Source: Thozetella sp. PMI_491
Taxonomy: Eukaryota; Ascomycota; Sordariomycetes; Chaetosphaeriales; Chaetosphaeriaceae
NCBI GenBank assembly: GCA_021432635.1
Contig: MU270056.1
Span: 363,656 to 427,655, forward strand
DNA: 64,000 bases
Direction of reading: 5' to 3'
Positions 21,698 through 34,300 of this stretch are shown here, piece by piece. How positions within the stretch are numbered: position 1 is the first letter of the stretch; every line of letters begins with the position of its first letter. Below the pieces are notes generated by a model. It had not been told where the DNA came from, ran no database searches, and was given only the letters and a program-made list of their open reading frames with translations. A program made the position numbers and the translations under genes.

Positions 21698-23111
21698 TTA
21701 CGAACGGCTAGATCGTGCTTCCACATAGCGCTGGTGTGTTTGCTTTTGGAGCAGCCGTTGCTCATTGACGATCTCCCACAGCTCGTCGTTCTGCCGCCGT
21801 AGCTCCTGGTCCCCTGTACTATCCACCGCCGGCTGCTGCATCGTGGCTATGGCATTTTCTAGCACCGCCGGCGAGAAGCCTGCCGGCTTTAGCAAGGAGC
21901 CAAAACGGCTATCGCCTATATCCGCTACCCCATACCCCAGCGATGCGGGTTCGAATTGTGCCGTAAAGGTGTAGCCGCGTGGCGCCTGCGAGGGCTTGAC
22001 GATGGTCACGGCTCTGATCGCCTGCTTAGCCGGTAGCGGCGACAGCGAAACGAGGTTCGTGACGGCCGCGTTGAGGCTCGCCAGCTCAACGGGAGTCTTG
22101 TTGTCAGCAACATCCCATCGCAGAATCTGGCCCTTAGGATGGCCGGTCAGCAACGCAGTCCCGTCGTAGCTCACGCTCAGGCAGGATGCCGGGCCAACAT
22201 CGGACGGGGTAGCCCCGAAGGGGGAGGACAGCTGAACCACAGTCGAAGCGTCTTCGGCTCTGGGCCCTAGGAGCGGCCGTTCCCCAAAGAGCTCGGCCAA
22301 GAAGAGGGACCCATCTTCGGCCGAGACGAAGAGCGCTCTGGCCGCGGGATCGAGGGATACGCATAGGGGAAAGCTTGGGAACAACAAGGTCCGGAGGGCA
22401 TCGCCGGTGTGGTAATTCCACAGTATGCACGACTTATCCTTGCTGGCCGAAACGCACACGCCGGTGTCGGCGCTGGCACTTTGGCCGGCCGCCAGGGCCG
22501 TGATGGCGGCTCGGTGGTGAGAAAGGCTCCGTTCGGGCCCATGCTCTTCTGGGGTGTCCAGCTGTAGCAGCTGGGCCAGCGACCACACGTGGACGTCCGA
22601 GTCATCCGACCCGGACAGGAGGTGATACGGGGTAGCCGCTAGGCACGATACCGCCTGAACGTGGCGCGGAGGTGTCGACACTAGTCGGCCGGTGCAGACC
22701 TATCACTTTTGTCAGAGCCACAATTTGCGGAACGACCGCCCATCAATGCCGGTGGACAGGAAGGGCGCCTACCTCCCACAACATGATTCTGCCTTCTGCC
22801 GTGCCCAAGATGAGTACATCCCCGGCTAGTGTAATGCATCGTATCCGCTCGGGGAACGAAATGAAGGCCTCTTGGTTTCCGCGTAGGCGAGAGTAGACAT
22901 GCACATACGCCTTCTCGTGTTGGGCAGCGAAGACATGCGTATCACTTGCAGCCAGACAGTTGACTGGGGCCGAGCTCTTCTTGAAAGTCCCCTTCACCGA
23001 GTAGACCGGGCTGAGCGTGTGGTTGTAGATGCCGACATCCTTGGCAATAGCTGTGTTGCTGCTGAGCGGCGGGCCGCACACGGCCGAGAGGAACTCCTCC
23101 GTCAACGACAT
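21698..23111 (-). CDS. IPI3: Ipi3-like WD40 protein, Rix1 complex, pre-rRNA processing
   Basis: Spliced as complement(21698..22699, 22773..23111), 446 residues. The 73-nt intron (GTAGGC, CTGAC branch, ATAG acceptor) restores LWEVCTGRLVSTPPRHVQAV. The N-terminus MSLTEEFLSAVCGPP and the WD40 blades (ILGTAEGRIMLWEV; YHLLSGSDDSDVHVWSL; VCVSASKDKSCILWNYHTGDAL; ALLTGHPKGQILRWDV) match fungal Ipi3. The C-terminal helix (DQELRRQNDELWEIVNEQ) is also typical. In yeast Ipi3 works with Rix1 and Ipi1 in ITS2 processing and late 60S maturation, in the nucleus. Symbol by family resemblance. Confidence 0.86.
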
Positions 23112-25576
23112 GATAGGGGCGCTCGGGGGGGGAGGGCCCTAGTGTGCACGAGGGAAAGGAGGGCGTCCTTGCGGAGCGCAAGCAGGCGGCACAAGACGCG
23201 GGAGCCCGTGAGTAACTGCCCAGACGCAGATGCAGCGTGTGGCGAGAGAAACTCGCAGGTGACACCCGTGGCGGCCAACGGTGAGGTTAGTAAGATTGCC
23301 GGAGGGGCGCCGAGTTGGTTTCCCGAAAGCTGTGCGAGCACAGGCGTGCCCAAGAGGAGGATTCGATGCGTCCCCGACGGCTTCGCGTTCCCGTCTATGC
23401 AGCAACCTGCAGATATCGTGTTATGACGGTGTGACAACCGAAATCGCGAGGGTGCCGCGGCGCGCTGACCGTAGCTCGACGAAAACACACCCAAGCCGTC
23501 CCGCTTTCTTTCCTCTCCCCAAGGCGACGTGACGGCGAGACCACTCAAGTTGCGAGCTCTCAGCCCGTGCCAATCAAGCAGATGGGGATGGGGGGGTGAT
23601 GGCGTACAATGCTGAACAGGGTCTGCAGCTGCCGGTGATGACTGCTTGCATGCAGGGCGCATCAACTGTCTCGGACGGGAGCTCGTTGTGTGCTTTTCAC
23701 AAGCTGCTCGAACATGCCTTTTTTTTCCTTGGGAGTAAAAAACCCAAAAAATTTCATGTCATGCAAAAAGCTAGGTACAGGAAGCGGCTAGTGGCCCACT
23801 GCGTCGTTCGTGGATCCACCTGCCGCTTCCACTGTTAGATAGTGGCCTTTTGCATGCCCAGCCGCTCCCTACATAGGCCTAACTGAGTCTCGGCTGACCT
23901 GCACAGGGATCTCTATTAAGGTTCGCCAATAAGAGCCGGCGTGCTACTGGGCGGGTTCAGCCGCAAAGTCAACCTCAGTATTGTGCAGGTAATTTCCGGC
24001 CTGTGCACCTTTTGGCATCTACCTACCTACCTACCTAAGGTACCCTAGATGCCCGTACCGGCTCTCAGTAGGAACCTCATCTTCGGGAAGCGGAAGAGCT
24101 AACTCGGGAAAGAACTGGCCAGTTTCCAGCCCGCGGAAACATACTCGACCGGTCTATCGACGAACTAACCCCCTTGCCCCCATCCTACTTTTTCCCCAAT
24201 GGGACAGGTGTAGGAAAAGAAAAAGAAAAAAAGAAGACATCGCTAAGCAGTGGAAGAGCGGAGTGGCAATAACCTACACGCACGCCCGTCCATGCTTCTT
24301 TCTTTTTCCTCTCCCGCCCCCCCTGTGAGCATCAACTACGGCGATCAGCCATCTCCCTGCAATCAGTCGCTCCTCTGCATCTCTTGACAGCTTCCCCAAG
24401 GCCAATGACGAATCAGGTCGGCCATCCCTCTCTCGCTGGGCCCGTTGTCTCGGTGTCAAACCTCGTGTCGACAAGGATAAACCAAGTCGGCGGGCCTGCC
24501 TTGCTTGAACCCACTGGATCGAAGAGCTACCAGCACCTCCTTGCAACAACAACCGGCCACTCGCTTTCGCATCTCGCATGGAAGAATGGAGCTTCGCATG
24601 TGGTAGGGGCGAAACAAAGCGTGCAACAATCGCCGAGATGATAGATGCGTGCCTCCTCAGCCGTGGAGCTGGGCTGGTCCATGACGGCCCTCTTTTTGAT
24701 CGCAAGCAGTAGCATTGGCGTCGCCTGGGCAGCCCGGAGAGGTAGTCTAGAGTGACCTGTTTCTACCCATTATCGCCTGGCTTGTGCATCCTCTCCCGCC
24801 ACCTCAACGCCCTAGGCTGACTAGATCAAGGGGGTTGGCACGAGCTGCTCTCGCGCTCTTACGCCCTACGCGCCTCAACGAACTAATCGGCTGTTCTGCG
24901 AACCGCTCAAAGTTCAACGGTAAGGCTTCGTTTAATCAGTAGTGCCCCTTGCGACAGATGATTGTGCTCATGACCCTCTGAACTCAGACTTAGCGCGACG
25001 CAAAACAGATTGGGCCTGCGTAGCTAACGGCGATAGTGCGACTTAGACGGCAGCTGTGGCGACCTTTCATATTCCTGTGTCTCTGCCACACCTGTCACTT
25101 GTCTTAGTCTAGGGTCATGAGGAGTTGCTTTTTCCCCCATCGCCCGTCAACGCCATCCCATCGACCATTATGGGATGGTCAAGGGCCATCATGGCCCTAG
25201 TGGCCTGCGTGTCTCACTCCCTGTTCAGAGTTTTGTGATGCGTGGAAAACGACATGGCGGCCGCCTCAGCACGCAAGAAGCTTCCAGCTACCGCCCTCTC
25301 TTGTGTTTCCCCCCCCCTCTCCGGGGAGCGCGACGGGGGTTGACGAGACTCGACGAGATTGCCATATGTCCTATGTCATCCGGGTAGGGGAGGGGCCTTG
25401 TCCCACCCACCGGCTCAGGTAAATATCGAGGTCGACGCCCTAGGACAAGCTCGTCAAAGCAATACACTCCAAGACGCTGTAGCACCCTCAGTCGGGCGTC
25501 CATGCCGTTAGCCGCTTTTTGTTGCTGTTACACGTGTTTCCCTCATCAAGAATTTCACATTGTGTGAGGCCAGCCA
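23112..25576. other. Divergent intergenic region between IPI3 and the 25.6-kb gene
   Basis: About 2.5 kb shared by two divergently oriented genes, so it should contain both promoters. It includes a (CTAC)n-type tetranucleotide run at about 24019-24038. ORFs are short to moderate, the largest being 143 codons on the minus strand at 24274-24705. They are Arg/Ser-rich with no domain-like pattern, so they are not annotated as genes. Confidence 0.5.
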
Positions 25577-27685
25577 ATGCAGGGGATAGTCTTCGCGAGA
25601 GATCGTCCTCCGGATCGACCCCCGCAGAGGTCTGTGTCTGCTACCATGGCCGCCCCTCGCCCCTTAACCGCGGCCCCAGCCCCCATCATCTCGAGACCCT
25701 TGCTCACCAACCTCCGCCCGTCCCCATCCAGTGACTCTCTATCCCAGAAGAGCGGGGTGGAGGCCATAGAAGGGTGTGAAATGGATGTGAACATGCCCGA
25801 GATGCTTGCTTGGAATCTCGAATCGTCGAAGGCAATCTTTCACTCACTCGACCTGACCGCTGGAGCCCCCGATACTGCCCTCGCTGCGGACCGACGTAAA
25901 CTTTCCATAGGAATGGCGTCAACATACGGGAGCTACCCGGACCAGAACAACGGGCTCAGCTCCATCGCCGAGCAAGAATCAATCGTGGAAACGGACAGCG
26001 AAACCTCCGCACATGACCTAGTCATGGACAATGTGTCGAGCTCAGATGAAAGTGAGGAAAGTTCAGATCCCATCGACTTCATCCGAGATCGTAAGCAATC
26101 TGTCACCACAGCCGCAACGTCGGTCACCGGCCCTTCAAACTCTCCCAGATTCTCCAAGGCCTCGCCCACCAGCCAGAGCATCCAAGGAAGCTGGTATTCC
26201 GACGACAACGACGATTACGAACCAGCCTCTCGCGCCCGAACTCCTGACATTGAGTCCAGGCGCTGGCCGCGAGCTCACCCCTCAACACTCTGCTTGGAGG
26301 TCCCAATCCGCCGAGCAATTACCCCGGGACCTTACCCAGCCTCGAGGGCCGAACGCAATTCAAGCCCGCAAAGGTCTCTCTCGCGAGCTGCTACCATCAT
26401 GGAGCGCCCTCGGTTGGTTCACATTCCCGCATCACCGTCGGGCAATGTGATGATCCCCGCGCGAACTTCATCATCACGAATCCAGATTCCTCACTCCCAG
26501 TCGAACCCGGTGGGTGCCGGCTGGGACAGTGAAGTGGCAGAGTCAGACCTTGATGTCTTCCTCCCGTTCGTGCCCGGCTCATCCAATAGGCCCCCCATCT
26601 GTACATCGCCTTCTATAAGAACAGTCATCGATGCGACACAGACCGCCATGCTCTCGACCCCCGAGCAGCGTCTACGGCGTACCGGAGGCCTCGCCTCGCC
26701 CCGTGGCGCCTCTCTGGAGCGGGGGTATACGATCCGAGACCGGGCACAATTTAGCGATGATGGCTCTGAATCGGACCCGTACGCGTCTCAGACTAGAGCT
26801 CTCGCATCGATGGCCGCCAACAGCCACCGTTGGCTGGATCAAGCTGTGGACGCCTTCGCCTTGCAGCACGCAGTGCCGTCCAATATACCCATCGCGCCAG
26901 AGATCGTCGATAATCTGCGAATTCACGTAGAGAACTTTCCGGACACTATGCTCACCTGCAAGAGCCTTGCCTTCGAGACAATCCGTGCCTACTCCAAGAA
27001 ACTGAAGCACCTCAACACGCCAATGCTCGGGACTGGTCACGTGGATTTCACCTTGGACGATCACGCCGAGCCGGCCAAGGGGACTATTCACAGAGCCGTC
27101 AGGTTCATTAGCAGAAGAGTCACCAGCTTCAGCAAGCCGCGCCCGTCGCGCCCGTCGACATCTGCCGGCGCTGGCTCGTCGGCGTTGTTGGCCGACTGGA
27201 CCCCAATCAAAAACATCTTTCCTCTTGGCTCCGATTACATGTGCGAGTCGCTCTATGCACACCTGGTGGCGTACAACTACGTCCGGTCTCTATACCCGAC
27301 CGCGTTTCCTACCGATGGTCAACCGCACACGGTACCCGTCGCGGAAGACCGCCCACCGGCTACGCCAGTAGAGAAAGACGACGGCACGAGAATCTCGCGC
27401 AAGGCGGCAACCATCCTCGGAATCTCCAATACCACGGGATTGGCCCAGCCCCCGGCCCCCACCGGCCCACGACACCATCCTTCTCGGGCTAAGCTCTCCG
27501 GCCGCCCGGTAGCGACCCAGGAGACAATGGACGAGCTCCGGCTAGGACTTGTCAAGTGCATTGGCTGCCTCGTGACGAGCGTCAGCATGATTGGGGCTCC
27601 GGCCAACAAGACTCCTCAGTTTACCCAGGAGCTACTGCGGTCGCTCGCTGAGACTGTGCGCTGCTCCGAAGAGAGAGCGGTATAG
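25577..27685 (+). CDS. Large hypothetical protein with disordered N-terminal two thirds
   Basis: A single open frame of 702 codons. The first ATG is at 25577. The ATG at 25646 has a much better context (ACCATGGCC) and may be the real start, giving 679 residues. Residues ~1-420 are Ser/Pro/Thr-rich with acidic clusters (SSSDESEESSDPIDF) and many S/T-P sites, so they are probably disordered and phosphorylated. A structured-looking segment begins near residue 430 (HRWLDQAVDAFALQHAVP...RIHVENFPDTMLTCKSLAFETIRAYSKKL) and resumes around WTPIKNIFPLGSDYMCESLYAHLVAYNYV and at the C-terminus (MDELRLGLVKCIGCLV). I do not recognise the family. The long uninterrupted frame, its codon use and these ordered segments argue that it is real. 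Confidence 0.8.
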   Translation: MQGIVFARDRPPDRPPQRSVSATMAAPRPLTAAPAPIISRPLLTNLRPSPSSDSLSQKSGVEAIEGCEMDVNMPEMLAWNLESSKAIFHSLDLTAGAPDTALAADRRKLSIGMASTYGSYPDQNNGLSSIAEQESIVETDSETSAHDLVMDNVSSSDESEESSDPIDFIRDRKQSVTTAATSVTGPSNSPRFSKASPTSQSIQGSWYSDDNDDYEPASRARTPDIESRRWPRAHPSTLCLEVPIRRAITPGPYPASRAERNSSPQRSLSRAATIMERPRLVHIPASPSGNVMIPARTSSSRIQIPHSQSNPVGAGWDSEVAESDLDVFLPFVPGSSNRPPICTSPSIRTVIDATQTAMLSTPEQRLRRTGGLASPRGASLERGYTIRDRAQFSDDGSESDPYASQTRALASMAANSHRWLDQAVDAFALQHAVPSNIPIAPEIVDNLRIHVENFPDTMLTCKSLAFETIRAYSKKLKHLNTPMLGTGHVDFTLDDHAEPAKGTIHRAVRFISRRVTSFSKPRPSRPSTSAGAGSSALLADWTPIKNIFPLGSDYMCESLYAHLVAYNYVRSLYPTAFPTDGQPHTVPVAEDRPPATPVEKDDGTRISRKAATILGISNTTGLAQPPAPTGPRHHPSRAKLSGRPVATQETMDELRLGLVKCIGCLVTSVSMIGAPANKTPQFTQELLRSLAETVRCSEERAV

Positions 27686-28728
27686 CGTTCCCACCTCCAT
27701 CTTCTCTTGGAACTGTTCTTGAGGAGAGGCCCCAAGCGAGAGGTGCAATAGTTTGGAGACGGGAAGGAGAAGGGAGGGATGAGGTAGGATGGATGACAGA
27801 CCCGTACGGCCGTCGAAAGGCGAAAGCTTCCGGCAGGGCGCGGGAGTGGTTTCGTTTCGACAAAACTAGCTACTTTCTCCTAGTTTCCCGGCCAAGCGGC
27901 TCGGGCTTTCACTTGTCTATTTCTTCAGTATCGACGACGTTTCCCTTTGTCGTCCCTTTCTTCCTCTCTTCTCTGCACTGGAAAACTTGTGTGTATAAGC
28001 ATGAGAGCTGGGCACGATGGAATACCCGGTGGTGCCACGAATACGAAGATGAGCTGCTGCCGAACTGGACCAGATCTCGGTAGCCGGGAGCGTGACCATG
28101 ATTCGCTCTGCTCTCGGAGCAGCACATATCTTTACATCAGAAATAAGAAAAGCCAAAGCTGCCTGTATATAAGTCACAGAGGTCTCTTTCTGCATCTCGT
28201 CGCCGTTCTCAACGCTTGTCCAAATATGTGTGTTTGTGTATGCTCTTTGGACCCACTTGTTGGAAGAAGGAGCCAGTGAGATAAGTTCCGATGGGCTTCG
28301 GCGTCTACCCTTCGGGGTCTGCTATGGTGGCGGCTCCCCTCTCCCCGGCCCCGCCCCGGAGGCCAGACCGGTGACCAGGGGCTTAAATAAGAAAAAGCAT
28401 TCCCCTGACGGGCTCCGAGGCTCATCGGATCTTGTCCAAGAGCTCCGTCCTGCTGCCGGCCGATTGTCGTGAACCAACGGAGCCTCTCATTCCCCCTTCT
28501 TGCGTCCTGATTGGGGCTCCTCTTTTCCCCCCATCTTTACCCCCCCCACACCTGCACCCTTTTGCTCCCGCTCCTGCCAATGACAAACGCTCGTCTCCGC
28601 TAAGTACATCCGCGATTAGTAGTGGCACGCTTCAGAAACGGGGAAGCAGAGAGAAGGACAAGGAGAAGCCCCGATCATCTATCCTGTGCCGGTAGTCCGC
28701 CCCCCCCCGTCTTCGGTACAGACCCAAG
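27686..28728. other. Intergenic region upstream of the Zn2Cys6 gene
   Basis: About 1 kb of 3' flank and promoter with C/T-rich and C-run segments (28520-28570, 28698-28710) immediately upstream of the transcription-factor start, as is common in filamentous-fungal leaders. No coding frame is supported. Confidence 0.5.
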
Positions 28729-31347
28729 ATGGACGAACCAGACTCCCAGCCGCAGCATCCGCGCCCAAAGGTCACCAACGCCTGCGAGGCCTGTAGATCG
28801 GCCAAGGTCAAATGCCAGGCTAGTAACCAGCTGGGCATCTGTCGGAGGTTAGTCTGCTCGTGTTGTCAACGGCCCGGATGCTCCCCCCTCCCTCCCTCCC
28901 TCCTCCCCCTGCTCGGAACCTTCCCGCGATGGCTGCTCTCTTAAGAACTAATGCTAACGCCCACCCTCTTCCTTCCCCCATTCTAGATGCCTTGATTCTA
29001 AGAGAGAATGTATATTTAAGACAGGCCCGCGGACTAGGAGGCCGAGGCAGTCCAAGCTGTAAGTCCAGGAAGTATGGAAGCACTCTGGCTTTCTTTCTGC
29101 CCTTGCATAGTGTACCCTTCCCTCCTCATCCTCACGCTATCCCACCCTGAACCGAAGATCCCCTCTCCCCCTAACCGCCTTCCAGGAGTGACCCAGCCAC
29201 TGTGCGGCCGCCGCCTCCTCCGGCCCCGTCCAAGACCTTCACTATCGATATACCCGTGTCGGTGGACGAGGACGTGCACGAGACCTGGGACGCCCTCCGT
29301 TCCCAGCACGAGGATATCCTCGACAAACTCGTGCCCGACATGTCGTCGGAGGGCGAGGACGAGTGGTTCGACGCCCCTTCGGCTTCCACAGCGGCGCCGT
29401 CCGTTGTCGGGTCCGGCATCTCGGGCTCATCACTACCCCTCGGCGCCTCGGCCACCCACACGCCGCCGTCGTCGGTGGCGTCGCGGCAGACTGGAAAGCG
29501 GACGGCGAGCACCATGGGTCTGCAGCCACAGTTCAACGTCGAGTCGGCCACGGCGCTACTACAGACCTTCCGGGAACCGATGCTCACCAACTTCCCGTGC
29601 ATCGTGCTCCCAGCCGAGGCCACGGTTGCGAGCCTCGCCAAGGACAAACCTTTTGTTCTGTTGGCGATCCTCGCGTCTGCAAGCAGCAGCACCTCTCTGC
29701 AAGGCTATAGCTTGTACGATGAGGAGTTCCGCAAGATTCTGGGTCTCAAGTTCGTGGCCGGCGGCGAGCGGAGCTTGGAGCTGCTTCAGGGATTGGTTAT
29801 TTACATATCATGGTTAGTATCCCCGTCCAGACGCCTCCCCGCCGCTACTGCTAGTCCGGTCGTACTAACACGCAGGAACTCCCCAGGTACCCGTTCCACC
29901 TACGGCCGAGGAACAGGGTGGCCTTCCAGTACATTCGAATGGCAGTAGACATCGTTAGCGACCTGGACCTGGACCAGGAACCCTACCCCGAGAACCCGTC
30001 AGTCCGGCCGACTGACGAGCGTCTTGAGGAAATAAGGACGTACCTCGCCGCCTACCATATGGTTTGCACGTAAGTGCCTCTGACTGCCTTGGTTCTATGA
30101 TAGTTTGCTCATGATCACACCCAGGTTTGCCACTACTTGGAATCGGACTCCCACGCTGCAGTACAGCCCCTACGTTCGCCAGTGCTGTGACGTGCTTGAG
30201 AAACAAGGCCAGGGAAAGGGTGACTTGGTGCTGTCGTGGCAGGTGCGCGTGCAACGCATCATCGAGGAGACGAGCGCTACGCGAAGAAATACCAAGGCCA
30301 TCGACGCCGCCCAGGCGTATCAGCACGCACTCATGGTCAAAGGCATGGAGGCAGAGCTCACCCATTGGCAAGCCATTATGCCGCCAGAGATATCATCAAC
30401 TCGTACGTCTGTTCCTCTCCCTTTACTAGCCTCTACCCCCAGGCTGCTTAGCCGGACGATGGCAGCGCTCACACTTTGGTGGTATAGTTTGCATTCGTGT
30501 ACACTTTCTCCTCGCCCGCATCTTTCTCACAGCAGCCCCGCTTCTCAAGATTCCCATGCCAAAGAGAAGACCAGCAGATGGGGGGGCTTCCCTCTCTAAC
30601 CTCGTGCTGCCTGAAGATCTACGCTCTAAGATACCGGCGCTAAAGGAGCTCTTCGATCTGTATACACAGCAGCCGCCAGAGTGTATTAACGCCTTTAGCT
30701 GCATCTGCTGGAGTTACCTGATCATCAGCATCATCGTGGGCTTCCGCATATCCTTCGCGCTGCCCGAGTGTGTGGGATGGGACGATGCGGCGGCTCGGCG
30801 GGAACTGGACTTTGGCGGCTACCTAGAGCGCATGTGCCATATCGGCGAGCAAGAGGGCGAGGACGGCCTTCCGCCGCCGAACACCAAGAAGAACATGGAC
30901 ATCCTGGCCGCGATCAAGGTGGTGTTGAGGGCGATGATGAGCAAGTATCAGAAACGCGTGGCCAGGCTAGAGCGCCACCGACTAGCGAAAGAAAGGGCAC
31001 ATGCGGCGTTCGCGGACGCAGGAATGGGGGACGACCTAGCAGCGGTGGGCGCCGGCCTCAACTTCCTCTCCTCGGACCCTATGCAGCTGGACAAGACGGT
31101 GGCGGGATGCCCGATGATGGACGGCAGCCTGGAGGCGTACTATCCTCTATGGGACGAGACGTTCCCAACTCCGGACCTTACCGGCGGGACCACTGGCGGA
31201 GTCATGGGGGATGGGAGCGGACCCAGTGCTGGCACACCCGGGATAGGGGGTATGTCAACAACCGCCCAGCCGGCTCCCTACAACGATATATGGGCCGCGA
31301 TGACGATGGGATGGGCACAGAACGAGATTAATTTTGACGACATGTAG
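28729..31347 (+). CDS. Zn(II)2Cys6 fungal transcription factor, six exons
   Basis: Reconstructed as join(28729..28847, 28987..29058, 29186..29812, 29887..30069, 30125..30402, 30488..31347), 712 residues with phase kept through all five introns. The binuclear zinc cluster spans exons 1-2: CEACRSAKVKC ... CRRCLDSKREC (CX2CX6CX8CX2CX6C). It is followed by a basic stretch (GPRTRRPRQSKL) as a linker. The middle region is helical (FNVESATALLQTFREPML; WYPFHLRPRNRVAFQYIRMAVDIVSDLDLD). The tail is Gly/Pro-rich and acidic (EINFDDM end), a possible activation region. The architecture is that of Gal4-class nuclear regulators binding CGG half-sites as dimers. Target genes are unknown, and neighbours do not suggest a cluster. 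Intron 5 (30403-30487) is the least certain join, chosen because it gives LCIRVHFLLARIFLTAAPLLK in phase. Confidence 0.88.
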
Positions 31348-34300
31348 GGTTCCTGCGGTAGGGTTTCCCTTCTTGTTCTTCTTACCTGTGTGTATCTTTC
31401 TTGTGCCGCTCTTGTTGTGGTTAGAACGATGGCAATGCGCTTGGGTTATCGTCCTGCTGAATACATTCATGGCATCCACCTTTGTGACTGATGGTACTCC
31501 CAAGGGCGCAATTCTCGTGGCTATTTCTACGCTTGGCTCACAGAACCACGAGGATTTATGATGACCAAGAACTAGAAAGCGTCTCCAGCAGACGCGCGTG
31601 GTCGTCTGCATCACGGTACGCCTACGTCGCCAGAACCGGAAGCGGCAGACTTCGGGAGAACTCGTCTGCGTTCGAGCATGATTAACGGCGCGAGGTAGTA
31701 TGCATTGGTGGAATGTATGGCACGTATCTGCGGAAGAGACCGCCACCGCACATCTCCAAGGTTAACTTTAGTGGATAGAGTCAACCGCTGGTGGTATGCT
31801 TGCCCCGTATCACCACTCCGACGCAAGCGGCCAATACGACACACCAATGTTTTCAGTTTCTGTGGTCAGCCATCAGCCCTATCCAAGAATAAACTCTGTG
31901 GAAACCGCTTGGGAAGCAGACGGGCCTGTTAATCGCGGCCCAAGCCTGGCACTTGGAAAGGCCGTGCCCTCCCCCATCACCCGCCCCGTACCCTTGCCTT
32001 CGACTGCTGGGCATCTCATCGTCCACCCGCATCAGCCGGCCCCAGACTCCACAGAACATGTGATCGAGGCCTAACGCGCGCAAGGCCGGCCGGTATTGGG
32101 CAGCGTGCGCACGCCCAACCCAACAAATGCGATCGAACCCACCAGCTGCGCGCTGGGGAGGGGAGCCACGCACGACGGTGATCGCTGGGAAGGGGGGGCG
32201 TGTTTCGTTGGGGGGTCGGGCTGCTCAATGCCCGCTCGGAAACCCTGCAGCGCCCCGGTCCCGGCTCTCGCGGCCGCCGGTCCTGTACGCTTTTGGCATG
32301 AAACGAGATAGGGAACGGAGTCGACGGCGGGCTCCCTAGCAGGGCCCTGTGCGCGCAGCTGAGATCAGACAATTGGGCATTTACCCCATTTCCACCCAAG
32401 CAGCTCGCATATTCCGGCCTGCAGCCTTCCCGGATCCCTTCTTCGATTGGACCCTTCCGGACTTTCTGCGTATAAGCGACAAAGGCCGACGGCGGGGTGC
32501 GCATGCGCGGCCGGGACGCAAAGGGTACTGCTGCCGTATGCTCAAGGGCGACAGCAGGCACGGATTATGTACATACTTCGCGGAGGAGAGAGTTCCTTGG
32601 TCGTATCTTATGCCTCGACTAGGGAATGATCTACGGCTCAGGCGAAACTGGAGTCGTCTCGATACCACAGAACTCACTGGGTGGTAATGAGCGACCTTCT
32701 CGAAGGCTAGCGTAAAACACGTTGCCATTGACGCAGGCACAAGGTTTCCCTAGCGCCAGCGTCTTGCGCTTGCGGCCCCAGGCGTGGCGTGGCTCTCGAT
32801 TCCGTTTCAAGGGCCCTGTTCTCCTGATGGGACGAAGCCAACTTTGTCCGCATCCTGGGCGGTGCACCCTCGTCTTGTCCCATAGGGAGCTGTCGGACCC
32901 GCCTGCGCCGGGGTCCCACGAACCTAGCCGGGCCCCGTCGGCCGATACCATCGCGAGCACGACGCTGCTCCGACCCACAGCGCGAGCGTTGCCTCGCCCA
33001 CTTCGTCTGTCTATTCCCTGCCGCCGAGCTCGTTTATGACGAGAGAAAGAGACACACCTTGCTCAGATTGGGCCGGGGGATCCTAGCGCGCGTGTCCACC
33101 GTAGAGATCGATTGCGAATATCTCGAGCCCCTCCTTGCCAGAAGAAGACGTCTACCCCTCTCCAAACATCCCAGGCGGCCGACTCCATTTGTCCCAGTCA
33201 GCTGGCCAAGTCAAGCGGACGGCGCAGTCTATACCTAGATAGACTGCCAGGGACGTAATGGCCTGCCCAAGTTTGACGCTCGGAGTGGCCAATACGGCAC
33301 TCCTCGCAGGCACGTCGCCGGGCCGGTCCTAGAGAAGTCCCGGGCTCGAGCACAGTCTCGGGCTTCGTCGAGACTCGCCTAGGCTTACAAAATTCCATCC
33401 TTGAACAAAGTTAGACTTCCGACAGGAATCCGGCCGAGCGCCTACAGGTGCTACGGTTGGCGGGCCACCCCGTCACCCCAGCCAAGTCGACGCTGGGAGA
33501 TGGCGGAAAGCCGAGGCTTGTCAACTACGAAGGGATCCCCGCGAGCCCCCCGTCTCAACTCTAAGAGGCTTGTGTGGCCTGGCCCACCAGTCCTTGTCGA
33601 CGCGGAATGCCTGCTTAGCAGACATTTCGTGTCGGTGCGTAAGCCAGTGCCGGCACTGTACCCGGGCCAACCAGAGAGTCCCCGAACAACCCCGGCACAT
33701 CGCAGAAACATCACCAGACCAATGTCTTCACGAAAGCGTCTCTCGCTCGCCGAGCGTGGCCCGAGTTTGTCCGGCCGAGAAGGGGGGAGCCGAGGGCACG
33801 ACCAGCGGTACCAGGCTCTCGAGGCGACCGTCGGATGGCAGCCGTCGGCCCTCAGCAACAATACGAACCCGGTAACTGGCTAAGTATTCCGCAGTGACAT
33901 CTGGTATGCCGACTACAGTGCCACGCAGCGAGGCCGAAGCAACCCCGGCACAGGGTGCTTTTGCAGCAGGTCCAAGAGCCGAGGTCCTCCTACCCACTTT
34001 GGACCCCTTTGCTGCCATCGCAGTCGAGATTGGACAGCTCTGAACTGCGGAGACCTGCTCCAGACATGGCCAAGCCTGCAAGAGCGCTGCGGGCGCCGCC
34101 GTCGCGGAGCGGTTGAGCAATCAGGAGGCAGAGGCTGCACGGGCGGTCTCGACGCAATACCGGGGGTGGCGGGGGAAGACGGTGGCGTCTCGCCGCGAGA
34201 GACAATTGTCCCCTCTGTTTCATTGATTTCCTAGGCGTTGCTTGCTTTTCTCACTCCGCCGCCGTGGGAGCGGGCGGACGGGCGGACACGGGGCTCCACC

